From Cyathus striatus (Eukaryota; Basidiomycota; Agaricomycetes; Agaricales; Nidulariaceae), in NCBI GenBank assembly GCA_025738555.1, contig JAOVFP010000010.1:1-64000 (forward strand): 64,000 bases of DNA, read 5' to 3'. Every line of letters starts with the position of its first letter. Position 1 is the first letter of the stretch. Of the stretch, positions 36,347 to 46,819 are shown one piece after another. The notes under the pieces are model-generated. The model did no database searches. It saw nothing but the letters and a program-made list of their open reading frames with translations, and was not told where the DNA came from. The position numbers were made by a program, and so were the translations under genes.

Positions 36347-38207
36347 ATGTCACATCCAGGTATTTGTAGGGAACAATTTGACTCAAGTCAAAGCCCCACT
36401 TACCTTTGCCCTTTCTCAGATTTTTTGGGACAATTAAAAGCCATACTATGCAATCACAAATTTCACCTTCCCCATTTCTCTGTCGACCTCACCACTATAA
36501 TAACTTCTCTCTCTCAACCTACCAGATCTTTCACATTGATTGCTCTTGGAATACCTGATCTATCTGAGGAACTGGAGCACTGGAATGCCTACTGGGAACT
36601 AAAATTTCATGACGAATCTGTCAACAGAAGCTATTTCGAACAATGGCTTTGCAATGAAGAAGCCATGGAGTGTGGCATCGCTCAAGCAAAAATCTTTCAT
36701 AAGGATGTCTTGGAGTTTTCAGGTTGGGTTACAGAATATTGCCCATTGGGCATAAACACTATCGAGCATCTCTGGACTAATGTGTTATCGAGTTCAGATA
36801 GGAGAAAGCACATGCTGGAAAGCCTAGTGAGGGCCCAACTCATGTATGAGGGCTTTGAGTTGAATCGAATGTATATTGGTGACATTACACTTGAAGAACT
36901 GCTAAAAGAGAAAGGGGCTCTGTTTCTTAAGCTGCTAAAAATGTACACCTTAGAAAATCCATCTGTGTTGACACTGGAGATAAGGACTTCATACCTACAC
37001 CCAATGTGGGCAGACGAAATCAAGGAAGAGCAGGAAATGGATAAAAATAGCTTTATGGCAGTCAAATGGGATATCATACAACTTGCGCAGGACAGTACCA
37101 TCTGTAAGTAGTCACAAGCATTCAACTTCAATGGGGCTAATGTTTACTTAACAACAGGCACTATATTGTATGCAGCTCTACATTTTTGGCAAGGGGCACC
37201 TCATTCTATTCCAAAGAGACATAAATTGCAAATCAGTGCTGCAGAAACGAGGGATCTGAAAAACAAAGCTTTACACACAGTAATGAGATCAGGAGGTGAG
37301 CTAGGAAGAAGCTGAGTCAAAGAACTTAAACAGTACTGGATTAATGCCGCACCCATTTTCACTGTAAATGTTGCTGCAAAACTGACAGCATGGTAACATC
37401 TTTCAAGTGGTGTAAAAGGTACATGGAAAAAGTAGAACAGAAAGTGTACTATTGTTCAATGTGAGTGTCATTTTGTTTAAAACCCTTGTCTTGTTTAATG
37501 ATTTTATTTCAGAGAATGCCAAACAAAAGATTGGCCAACACACAAGGAAGCCTGTGGGAAATCACTTACCCCCAAAATCATAAGAGACATGCTCTAGCAC
37601 CATTTAAGATTTGAAAACTGGCCTAAAATGCAATTGGGACTTATGCAGTAAATAATTCAAATATGCTATAAGAATATAAAGAAATAAGGCTGACAAGCAG
37701 CAGGGCCCACTACCTCATCCTTTAATAGACATTTACCATTATTCATGCTGACTTGGAGGGATCAAAATGAAAAGAGTTTGTTGTCCAGTTGGTGTATCCA
37801 TTATCAGCATGTGTTTCAATATCCAAAAAAAGAGGAATGTCCATTGTACATGCTTAGAAAAAAGGTATCATAAAGTGAAATATACCCAATTGAAAAATAC
37901 AATACAGTACTGCACAGGTTTAAGGTACATGGTCTGCAGTATTAATACTACTGCATACACAGACAGCAAATAAAATTATTTGCAGGACTCCACCAAAGAT
38001 CATGAAAGAGACCTGTCACTCCTTTCTCACTATGTGGGAAGGGGTGAACTGGAGCAAAAAGCTGCTAAGCATAATGAAAATGTAGGTTCTCATGCCATAC
38101 ATGTTCTTATACAAGCCTCTTATTCCATGTATACAGCTCTGCCACCCAAGGGCTTGCTGCTATCAGAAAGACCATGCACGTGCATAGCAAGCAGCAATAA
38201 AGTGTAG
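36347..38207 (+). pseudogene. MYND-type zinc-finger protein gene, degenerate copy
   Basis: An exon from 36,347 (acceptor TTTCAG just before it) runs to a GTAAGT donor near 37,104 and encodes the family's N-terminal region (WNAYWE; SSSDRRKHMLESLVR; ITLEELLKEKGALFLKLLK). A MYND finger follows: CKCCCKTDS starts at 37,373, continues through WCKRY and VYYCS, is split by a 52-nt intron at 37,461-37,512, and resumes ECQTKDWPTHKEACGK up to a TAG at 37,595. Past it the usual family tail is still readable with stops and shifts (APFK, NAIGTYA), and a last exon near 37,984 gives DLSLLSHYVGRGELEQKAAK. A TGA and a +1 shift just before the finger, plus the later breaks, mark it as a pseudogene. MYND fingers bind proline-rich partners; the role of the N-terminal region is unknown. 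Two relatives lie at 96-413 and 41,640-42,975. Confidence 0.7.
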
Positions 38208-38689
38208 TCACCCAAGTTGCTTCACTTTCATTCACTTATGGAAGGTTACAAACTTGCATCTCCTTCTGTCACCCTGTCTCAAGGCCTGATCGTGCACCAT
38301 ATACATTATCAAAGTACATGTCAAATTAGACCCTTGATGGCCTCTATGTATAAGTTGTTAATGCGAAAATTGAGTAACATCTCCCACTTGCGACATGTTA
38401 CACAGAAGACCTGGGGGGAGAGGGAGGAGTTTCCCTGGGAAGAACAGAGGGAGTGGGTGTCACACTGGCTGCAGGAGTGGCACCTGCAGTGAAGTAATTA
38501 GTGGAGACCTGAGCATATTGAGCTGATTGTGAAGTGGCCAACTATTTGAAATGCAGCAAGCTGACATCCTAGTCATATGCAGCCCTGCACCAATAGTTAA
38601 CTTTAGATGCAATACTGTAAATCATATATGACATAAGTTACCAATAGCAATAATGGCTCGTCTCGAACAAGCTCACTGCAGTGCCTCAT

Positions 38690-39080
38690 GCCTGCCCTAG
38701 TGCTCTCATCGTCAAGAATGGGGTGGGGAGTGCCTGTCATTGACATGAAACCCCCCCTCCTCATCAATGTGTGCTCTCATTGACGTGCCCCCATCTGTTA
38801 TCAACATGCTCACCTCCTCATCGATGCACCTCCCTCCATTGTCGACATGTTCCTCCCCATGTCGACATGTTCCTCCCCATGTCGACGTGTTCCTCCTCTC
38901 TCATTGACACATTATTCTTCTCATTGGCATGTTCCTATTCTCATTGACGCATTCCTCTCCTCATTGATGCATTACTCTTCTCATTGGTGTGTTCCTCTCT
39001 TTGTTGACACACTCCCTTCCTCCCTCGTTGATATGCCTGCTTCCTTGTTGACACATCCCCTTCTGTGTTGAAGTGCCCCC
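38690..39080. repeat. Degenerate minisatellite, unit about 18-26 bp
   Basis: Imperfect units of the form CTCATTGACGCATTCCTCTC and CATGTCGACATGTTCCTCCC are repeated about 15 times. CATGTCGACATGTTCCTCCC is present as a direct repeat near 38,848-38,890. The array is pyrimidine-rich on the plus strand and may be read as a low-complexity peptide in any frame. It lies in otherwise empty AT-rich sequence. Confidence 0.7.
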
Positions 39081-40265
39081 GCCTGAGGGGGAGAGGATAA
39101 AGGAAGAGGGAAGGGAGTGGAGAGGGGAAGGAAGCCGGCAGTTGTATTTCATTCATGCGAATGAAGACAGCAAAAAACTGCGTTAGTATATCATAAAACA
39201 CATTGGTAAAACACAACACCTAATAACCTCTTCACATAGTAAAATCATAAGTATGGAGGGACCAGCGGCTGGCCTCAGTGAAGTCATCAGAGTTGCAAGT
39301 GGCAGCAGCAAGCATATCTCATATAACTACAAAAATCATTAAACCCAAAAACCAATAATTGAAATGAGTGACAGCCTACAAGAACACCATAGTACAAATA
39401 GCAACATAATAGCTGAAAGCACTCTTCCCACCTTGAACAATCCTCAGCCTCGAACTATGATTGCATCACCACAGTGCCATCAGCTGTTCAAGAGCAACAA
39501 AAAAGTTGTTGTTATAAGATTTATATGCGCAGTCAGAAAGGTCATGTAAGGCAAGTAAGAATAACAGTCAATAGTGGATTAGTTGCACCGATTCTAAATG
39601 TTCAGACATCAAACTTGGTTTGAGAAGAGGACAGCTAGACGTCGAAGAATGGAAGAAAAAACCAGAACAATCGATCATTGGGGTATAGCAATCAGTATGA
39701 CCTGCAAACAAGGATGGGTGGGATCAAAAGAGGGGGATGAGCAAGGTGAGGTCGATGAACAATCAATTACAATTAATTCTTACTCAAATCTTTGTCACAG
39801 AATGTCACAAGTGATCTGACAACCAGCTAATCATGTAACGTAACAAGGCTTGAGCCAATCATATTGCCAGAATGTGAGATCCCGAATGCGATTCACAAAT
39901 TGCCTTATAGGGGAATCCAAACCACCCTATAACCCAACTACCTTAAAAGGTAGTGGGAATATTTATTGAAGTTTTCCAGCTTCTGGTTCACTTGTTAACA
40001 TACCCAAATTTGCTCAACTGATGTGTGATAGTAGAAAATTAATGTCTAGCTAAGATGTAACCCTTAGACCAGTGATACATACTTATTGACCATATCAGCT
40101 CATTGATGGGTCAAGGTCCATATATGATGCCCAAAATCATGCAAAACAAGAATAATGCGAAATAAAGCCCAAGCACTACTCACCTTACATTGTTATGGTT
40201 TTCCATTTAAAAAACCAACATGCAAACCACAAAATTCATCACAGCTCCCTCTGCTCATCTGTACC
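39081..40265. other. AT-rich spacer without a supportable gene
   Basis: Several 60-90 codon frames occur (for example 39,598-39,819, charged, RRRMEEKTRTIDHWGIAIS), but none has a domain or splice context. The region is between the minisatellite and the fold-back repeat. Confidence 0.35.
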
Positions 40266-41485
40266 ATTGTAGAGCAGGCAATTTGCCTGTACCATAGAAT
40301 CAGCCTCATGTTTCTTTTTAGTACTCTGCTCATTACCATTGTTTTATACCTACTTAAGTACAGTACATTACATTTGTTAAAGACAGGTTACTCTTCCCCC
40401 CATCTTCACCTTCTATTTAGACAAATGTACTATCCACTCGCAAATTCTTTGTTCAAGAATTTTCTTCAACCCAGAATTATCTTCCACATAGTGGAGCCCA
40501 CTGCAAGGGGTACAGGTCCTTTTCTTTGTCCTGAAACCTCTTGCCCCGTGAGCAAGTCCTTTTCTTCCAATTTCAACAACTTGTAGCCCCTAATGGACAG
40601 TTCAAATATTGACATCCCTGTCAATCCACACACAAACCAGCTATGCTATGTGCAGCAAACAGTCCACCATGTAACACCATTAGAAAAAAAAGAAATATGT
40701 GACACTGCTTGCGACGTAATGAGAACAAAAACATGATGTCGAGACAGAAAGGGGATGATAACGGCGAATATCTTGAGGTTGTATCGGTGGCTGGCTGTGG
40801 GGAAAATTACAAGATGAAATATAAGCAATTGTGCGATAGGAGAGAATATCGAGAAACAGTAAAAGAGCAACATTGGATCTTCAGAATGGGAAGCAACAAA
40901 TCCTTTGCCAGCTGCTATAAACAAAACGAGGCACATGTACGGCTTGTGTAAACCCATTGAAGCCGATATCCATCAGTATGGCATCTTCAAGCCGTGAACT
41001 CTGTATCGGAGGAACACTGTGCAGCGTGATGACCATGAGGTGATGGAATGAGTGTTGTCGATGTCAATGGTGATGAAGAGGCTGACTCAGACAGAGAGTT
41101 GACAATAAGGAATGTGTGATAAGGGTATCGAAGTTGGAGGAAATAATGAGTAAAAAGGACTTGCTCGCAGAGCAAGAGGTTTCAGGACAAAGAAAGGGGC
41201 CTGTAGCCCTCACGGTGGGCTCCACTCTGTGGAAGATAATTCTGGGTTGAAGGAAATTCTTGGACAAAGAATTTGCGAGCGGATAATGCATTTGTCTATC
41301 CACAGGTCCTAGTGAGGTTCATGAGAAGGTGACGATGTGGGGAACAGTAACCGGTCTTTAACGAATGTAATGTACTGTACTTAAATATGTACAGAACACT
41401 GTAAATGAGCAGAGTAATAAAAACCGACACGAGGCCGATTCTACGGTACAGGCAAATTGCCTGCTCTACACCATCTTTCAAACTT
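40266..41485. repeat. Fold-back inverted repeat, arms about 320-350 bp
   Basis: The sequence at about 40,266-40,585 (GTAGAGCAGGCAATTTGCCT through GGTTACTSTTCCCC and ending near GAGCAAGTCCTTTT) recurs reversed at about 41,140-41,485. Arms are roughly 80-85% alike and are separated by some 550 bp. No target-site duplication was found. The minus strand just past the right arm (41,616-41,480) reads SSLRDLRCDKAVEIVLAAGL with an ordinary amino-acid mix, so a captured or adjacent exon is possible. Confidence 0.65.
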
Positions 41486-41639
41486 GAAAACACCTCCAAA
41501 ATGTTAGCATCTCGCTCCAAACCCGCCGCAAGAACGATTTCAACAGCCTTGTCGCATCTGAGATCCCGAAGGCTGGAACGATTGGTGGGATAGCCAAATA
41601 AGCATCGAAAAAACAACAGAATCTTCGTTGACGTTGAGC

Positions 41640-42975
41640 TAAACCGTGATATAGAAGAAACGGGATGTCGATTCAGAGTTGCTGTAGCTTATAGCTACCT
41701 TCGTAGCATCCTCAGATTCCAACGCGAAATTTCTGAAAGTGTTAACGTCCATCTGAATCAGAGTTTTGAGGTGATCTAGAATCAATCGACGAGTGTGTTG
41801 AGAAGGATAGGATTTCCATTTGATGGCAACTATGGAGCATCGTAGAGCATTTGCAGCGATCTTACGCTTCGTGAGCTAGAGAAAGAGAATGGAGCATTGC
41901 TCATTAGGCTCCTGAAACCTCTCCTCGCGACGGACCCCTCGGGTGTGACGCCGGAAACGAGAGCATCTTACACACACCCGAATTGGGCTGCAGAAATTAA
42001 GAGAGAACGAGAAAAGATTGGTAATAACAACAGAGCCATAAAGTGGGAAATGATACAACTTGATCGCGATGCGTATATTTGTGAGTAGCCGAGATTACAA
42101 ATATTGGTCCACTTTTCATTAGTTTTGAACTATAGGCGAATTCATAACACGGCGGGGTATTAGCTGTCATGTAATGATCGAGTGTTGAACAGTAGTGTGA
42201 TCTGTCATGTAGAATAAGTAGTCACAAAGAACATGATAACTTGAACTAGTTCGATATCTACAGAGGAACAAAGAGAAATATCTCATGACTTCAAAGACTT
42301 CAAAGCAAACCAGAACCATGAACTTCTCCGGTGAGACAGGTCGGTTATGTAATATTTTACAATGGCTCACAATTCTGGTCGACATTCTCTTTTCACAGTT
42401 GTGCAGCACAAAGAAAAAATGAATATGCACTCATACTACAGCTGAATTTTACTTACTATATTATTATTACATGTTGAATATTTCAATGTCATGTTTAAAT
42501 AGAATTTCTTAATATCTAATGATCTACAGACTTACTTCCAAACTGTGCTTTGTTCGATATCAATCAATGAACTGTTCAATTCCATATGACATGCGTGACT
42601 CTTTTTCTACATGACAGTACCCACTACTGTTCATTTTCGATCGTTACATGACAGCAAATACCCCGCCGTGTAAGAGAAACAATGAGGTCCGTAAAAGGGG
42701 AGCCCTGCTTTCCTCTGAAATTTGCCCGCCTACCTGGTGATTCTTCGAAAGGCAGGCGAGCAGAATTAACGAACACTCCGGCGATGTTTACACAGGTGAA
42801 AGGTACAGTGGGAAAACGCTGCTAAAGAAGCCAAAGAGCTTTGGAAGGAGGAGCTGAGTCAAGCAGCACCCTTTACCCCATGCGAGGGCTGTGGAAAAAC
42901 CGAAAGCAACAACTGTACATCACAGGCGATCTGGAAGCAGAGATCAAAGAAGCTCAGTGCTACAAACGATATATC
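41640..42975 (+). pseudogene. MYND-type zinc-finger gene, second degenerate copy with element insertion
   Basis: The exon ending near 42,080 encodes LTLRELEKENGALLIRLLKP and NWAAEIKREREK, and ends with IKWEMIQLDRDAYI before GTGAGT; it aligns with ITLEELLKEKGALFLKLLKM and the end of the exon at 36,347-37,104. Upstream, about 41,670-41,870, the same family can be followed through two stops. After the intron (acceptor ACTATAG near 42,135) the next exon is interrupted by a 523-bp MITE; removal with one TAA restores the frame into RETMRSVKGEPCFPLKFARL. Further on, ELWKEELSQAAPFTPCEGCG at about 42,835-42,895 starts the MYND finger, which is cut off near 42,975 by a decayed hAT-like element. The second half of the finger is not found. 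Confidence 0.65.
42148..42670. mobile_element. 523-bp MITE, PIF/Harbinger-like
   Basis: Inverted ends CACGGCGGGGTATT are near-perfect, and similarity between the two ends continues for about 65 bp (GCTGTCATGTAAYGATCGA and GAACAGTAGTG blocks). A 3-bp TAA direct repeat flanks it at 42,145-42,147 and 42,671-42,673, matching the TWA target preference of PIF/Harbinger elements. It has no coding capacity. It lies within an exon of the MYND-family pseudogene. Confidence 0.85.
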
Positions 42976-44292
42976 ATTCCAACCGTAACCGTGTAAAACG
43001 GTTACGGTACGGTTACAGACATCACGGGTATCGTACCGTCTGAGACCTGGAGAGAACTCAGCACGGGACGGGTTCGACGCGGTTAACACCCGTCGGTACC
43101 CGTACCGTGGTACCGTTACACGGCCGTCGATACGGCTTACATTTACTATTGTTGATACTCCATGATTTAAGTAAATACCATATAACAAATCAATAGACCC
43201 TCGGCTGTCGATCACCGTTATCTCCAGATACAACACTATCACTCATCAGATCTAGCCGTGCACATACCAATGCATTATTCGTGTTTTCTCTTCCCCCTCT
43301 CACCCTCTCCCGCTGGTTCCCTCCAACACCGACATTTCCACATCGCCCTGAACACCGCACTTACGCATGAGGGACTCGAGAGAGTCGGTATTGCGCGCTA
43401 CCAAGAGCCACTAAACACTGCAATTTGCCTTACCAACAGCCGTGTCATCACCCCAAGCCTCTCTCAAGTTTTCGTTCTTCAAAATTTTCTCTCAATTCAT
43501 TTCCACCCTCTTTGTTTCATACCATACCATTTACTCTACCCAAATATTCGATCTTAATCTCCGTTTCACCAACTATTCCTCGTTAAGTAATGTCTTTATT
43601 CTAAATTTCTATACAACCCATGTACACACTTCCCCACAACTCAGTGAATTTCCCCTGCCCTCTGTGAAGTTCTGGGCTATTGTTTGAGCCTTCTTGTTGA
43701 TCCCCTCGTGCTCCTCTCACGCTCTACCGTTCCGTTCTCAAAGATTTGTCAAGTCTTCTTGTTCTAAACACCACTTCGAAGTTTTATTCTGTATTACGTT
43801 CTCAACCTCACATTACAGCTGCTAATCACCCCTTCAATCACCTTAGGACCCCTCAGTCAAACGGACGTTCGACAACTCGCAATATATTTCTTTGTTTTAG
43901 GGCCTAACACAACTTTTACCCATACACCAAATAGCTGCTTCATAATGTCTGCTTCTTGTCTGTCTACTGCCTAGCACTCCAGTGCAAATGATACTGCAGT
44001 GCCGGCCTTGAAAATCCGAATCCTGGTACGTAATTTATTTCCTATTTCTTGCTATTAAAAGTTTACTGACATGTATGCTTAATCCAGATTACACTGGTCG
44101 TCGTTTAACACTGTCTATATGGCGAAAATTTATTGATTTTAACCGTGAAACCGTTTACGGCCGTGTTTTAACCCGTCCCGTACCGTCGACACTTCTGAAA
44201 ATCGCTACACGGGACGGTTACGGCTGAAACCCGTACCGTCAACGGTTTTGCAAAGACGGGCCGTAACCCGTCACGGCACGGTTGGCAGCCCT
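42976..44292. mobile_element. Decayed hAT-like non-autonomous element rich in ACGGGTTACGG motifs
   Basis: The right end, read inward, begins TAGGGCTGCCAACCGTGCCG and the left end has a shorter CCAACCGTAACCGTG relative. Both subterminal zones (about 42,983-43,135 and 44,140-44,285) are packed with ACCGTAACCG, CGGTACGG and CCCGTACCGT motifs, typical subterminal repeats of fungal hAT-type elements. The interior has no transposase; a GTACGT...CCAG intron-like segment occurs near 44,025-44,088. No 8-bp duplication was found, so one end has probably eroded. Confidence 0.55.
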
Positions 44293-44429
44293 AATTCCGA
44301 GGCAATTTAACATTATCGAGCTCGAGGATCTCTGGGATATATTTCCATGTGAATATCAAAAACGGTTGGTGATGGCTTCGATTACGAAGCCAGATAAGAA
44401 GTGAGACAAGAATTGAGGGAACATAAATA

Positions 44430-44505
44430 TGTGGGGAGTAGATTACATAAGCTCTCAATATGCGCACGTGCATTGTGTGAAACTAATCTTATCTCCAGTC
44501 AACGC
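44430..44505 (+). promoter_or_regulatory. Dispersed copy of the SPE3-LYS9 promoter segment, upstream of the NACHT gene
   Basis: GATTACATAAGCTCTC followed by GCGCACGTGCATTGTGTGAA and CTAATCTTATCTCCAG matches the segment at 61,010-61,075. It has the same palindromic CACGTG box and, 20 bp later, a GATA site (CTTATC). It lies about 50-100 bp before the first readable NACHT codons. Confidence 0.6.
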
Positions 44506-45114
44506 GTGTAGACCGGTAACCGGTCGGTATCGTGGTAAACCACGTGATATGAACGATTGTATCGTGTCGATATACCGACCGGTCCGAGTCTCGCAAGTGC
44601 TGCTTGCCCTGGCGCGGGCCACGAATCCGCAGAGCGTGTTGATCCGCCTAGATGTCATCCTGAAACTAGGAAAGAAATAATACAGAAAATTATGAATTGG
44701 GTCAATTCCACAGATCCAGAGAAAAGGATGATGTCGTTCAATGGTGCCGCTGGTGTGGGAAAGTCAGCAATTGCTCAGATGATAGCTGAGAGATGTTTCG
44801 GTGAGAAGAAGTTGTTGTCTAGTTTCTTCTTTTCACGGACAGCCACTCGAACCGGGAGCGACGATGGAAGCCGACTTATCCCTACCATCGCATATCATCT
44901 TGCGATTGCGATACCTGATGCAAAAACCTTCATTATAGCTGAGTTAGAGCGAGATCCAGCAATGTTTCACAACTCTATGGAAGTACAATTGAAGAGACTT
45001 GTTATGGACCCTATACGACAACTCTGTAGCAATGGACGAGCCTGGATCCTATACTCAGTAATAACTGATGGCCTGGACGAGTGCAGTGGGGTGCAAGTCC
45101 AATCCAGGATTATA

Positions 45115-45509
45115 CACCTCAGACAAGGGTGGATCGGATCACTGTAAATATGGTACAACCCGATTTACTTAACAATTAGAATAGTTATTAAAATATGTTA
45201 TCTGACCGATGTGTGAGCAAATCTAGAATATGTGCAAGAATAGGAAAACTGACTGATCCATGCAACATATTTACAATAAGATCCGTGACCCCATCCGTTC
45301 CTAGGCCAATCGGAAAATTTTCAGAGGCTCGGTTCACATTGCACAGGTAAAATCGGCACGAAACAATTGGAACAATAAGCAGATGTATTACCCAATTTAG
45401 AATTTTCTAATGCATCTGACACATTACATATTTTATGGCATATTCTAATTGTTACAAAAATCGGGATGTACCATATTTACATGAACCTGATTTAGGCCTG
45501 TCTGAGGTG
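45115..45509 (-). mobile_element. 395-bp MITE, copy 2, inside the NACHT exon
   Basis: Same length and family as 29,638-30,032 but in the opposite orientation. CACCTCAGACA inverted ends are intact; the 3-bp direct repeat is ATA (45,112-45,114 and 45,510-45,512). It sits between the Walker B and SRPE motifs of the NACHT domain. Removing the element and one ATA gives an uninterrupted RIITISDTLKQS reading across the site, so it is an insertion into a once-functional exon. Confidence 0.9.
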
Positions 45510-45637
45510 ATAACAATTTCGGATACCTTGAAACAATCTCCATTCAATATGCGATTTTTGATCGTAAGCCGACCAGAACGGGAAATTCAAAAAACATTTG
45601 ATTCACCATCTGTCAATAATGGAGGTCGTGACACTTA

Positions 45638-46819
45638 GCCACATGTTTCAACTGACTATCAGAGAGTCAGTTGATAGTCAGTTGAGACTCTCTGAGAGTA
45701 GATTGAGAGTCAGTTGAGAGTAGGTTGAGATTTTTGGCCTGAAATGACAGTCAGATGAGAGTTAGGTGAGAGTTAGGTGAGAGTCAGGTAAGAGTTATAT
45801 GATAAATTTTCACAAAACTCAAACCTCTCTCACTCAGGTCTCAATAGTAATCTGAGACTAGATTGATAGGACTCTCATTAGACTATCAGTGATAGTTGTT
45901 TGTTGAATAAGCAAGTTGTCAATACATTATTGGTGATCAATGTGACAATGGAAAAAGTGTGACATGTTGGAAACTGTTGGAAAAGGAGTGACATGTGTGA
46001 CATGCTGAAAAATGTTGGAAAAAGAGTGACATGTGTGACATGTTGGAAAGTGTGACATGCTGGAAAATGATGGAAAAAGCGTGACATGTTGGAAAATGAT
46101 GGAAAAAGTGTGACATGTGTGGGAAAAGTGTGACATGTTTGGAAAAAGCGTGACATGTTGGAAAAAGCGTGACATGTTGGAAAATGTTGGAAAAAGTGAT
46201 ATGTGTGACATGCTGGAAAATGATGGAAAAAAGTGTGACAAGTGTGGGAAAAGTGTGACATGTTGGAAAATGTTGGAAAAAGTGTGACATGTGTGACAAG
46301 CGTGGGAAAAAGTGTGACATGTTGGAAAAGTGTGGCAAGTGTGATGGCTATGATATGTGACACCTTTCCAACATGTCACACTTTTTCCCACGCTTGTCAC
46401 ACATGTCACACTTTTTCCAACATTTCAGAAAATGTTGGAAAATGTGTGACAATTGTGATGGCTATGATACTGTGACAAGTGTGACAAGACATGTCACACT
46501 TTTCCAATATGTCACACTCTTTCCAACACATCACACTCTTTCCAACATGTCACACTTTTTCCAACATGTCACACATCAGGTGAGAGTCAGGTGTGAGTCA
46601 GGTAAGAATCCAAGCTAAGCCCAATACCAATTCCAGAAGTCTCAACTGACTCTCACCTGACTCTCAAGAGTCAGGTGAGAGTCAAATGACAGTCAGATGA
46701 GAGTCTAACCTGACTTCTGAGACTTAGTTGAGAGTCAGATGAGAGTCAGATGAGACTATCGAGACTTATATGAGAGTCAGGTGAGAGTCAGTTGATAGTC
46801 AGTTGAGACATGTGTGGGA
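45638..46819. mobile_element. 1.18-kb MULE-like MITE with palindromic minisatellite core
   Basis: Ends are inverted: GCCACATGTTTCAACTGACT at the left and, reversed, TCCCACACATGTCTCAACTG at the right, followed by long arrays of GAGAGTCAGGT / ACTGACTCTC decamer-like units. A 10-bp direct repeat (GTGACACTTA at 45,628-45,637; GTGACACATA at 46,820-46,829; one mismatch) flanks it, consistent with Mutator-type insertion. The centre (about 45,950-46,580) is a minisatellite of TGTGACATGTTGGAAAATG plus GGAAAAAG units, present in both orientations around a pivot near 46,365. Long frames across it encode CHTFPTCHTF-like peptides and are not genes. Confidence 0.85.
45950..46580. repeat. Palindromic minisatellite core (about 20-30 bp unit)
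   Basis: Roughly 18 units based on GTGACATGTTGGAAAATG and GGAAAAAGTGTGACATGTGT run in one direction to about 46,350. From 46,365 the complement (TTTCCAACATGTCACACTT) runs to 46,580, with a short forward patch near 46,430-46,480. The unit is A-rich on one strand with conserved TGTGACATG. It is wholly inside the MULE-like MITE. Confidence 0.85.

Noticed and set aside
45950..46580. Regularly spaced repeats resembling a CRISPR array
   Set aside because: Eukaryotic context, units contiguous without unique spacers, both orientations present, and bounded by transposon inverted repeats.
45878..46618. Long overlapping open frames (up to 161 codons) rich in His, Thr, Cys and Phe
   Set aside because: They read the TGTGACATG minisatellite in three frames on both strands; a repeat free of stop codons explains them.
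45115..46819. The two elements in the NACHT gene as spliced introns
   Set aside because: Neither boundary has GT at the 5' side and AG at the 3' side; target-site duplications explain the ends better.
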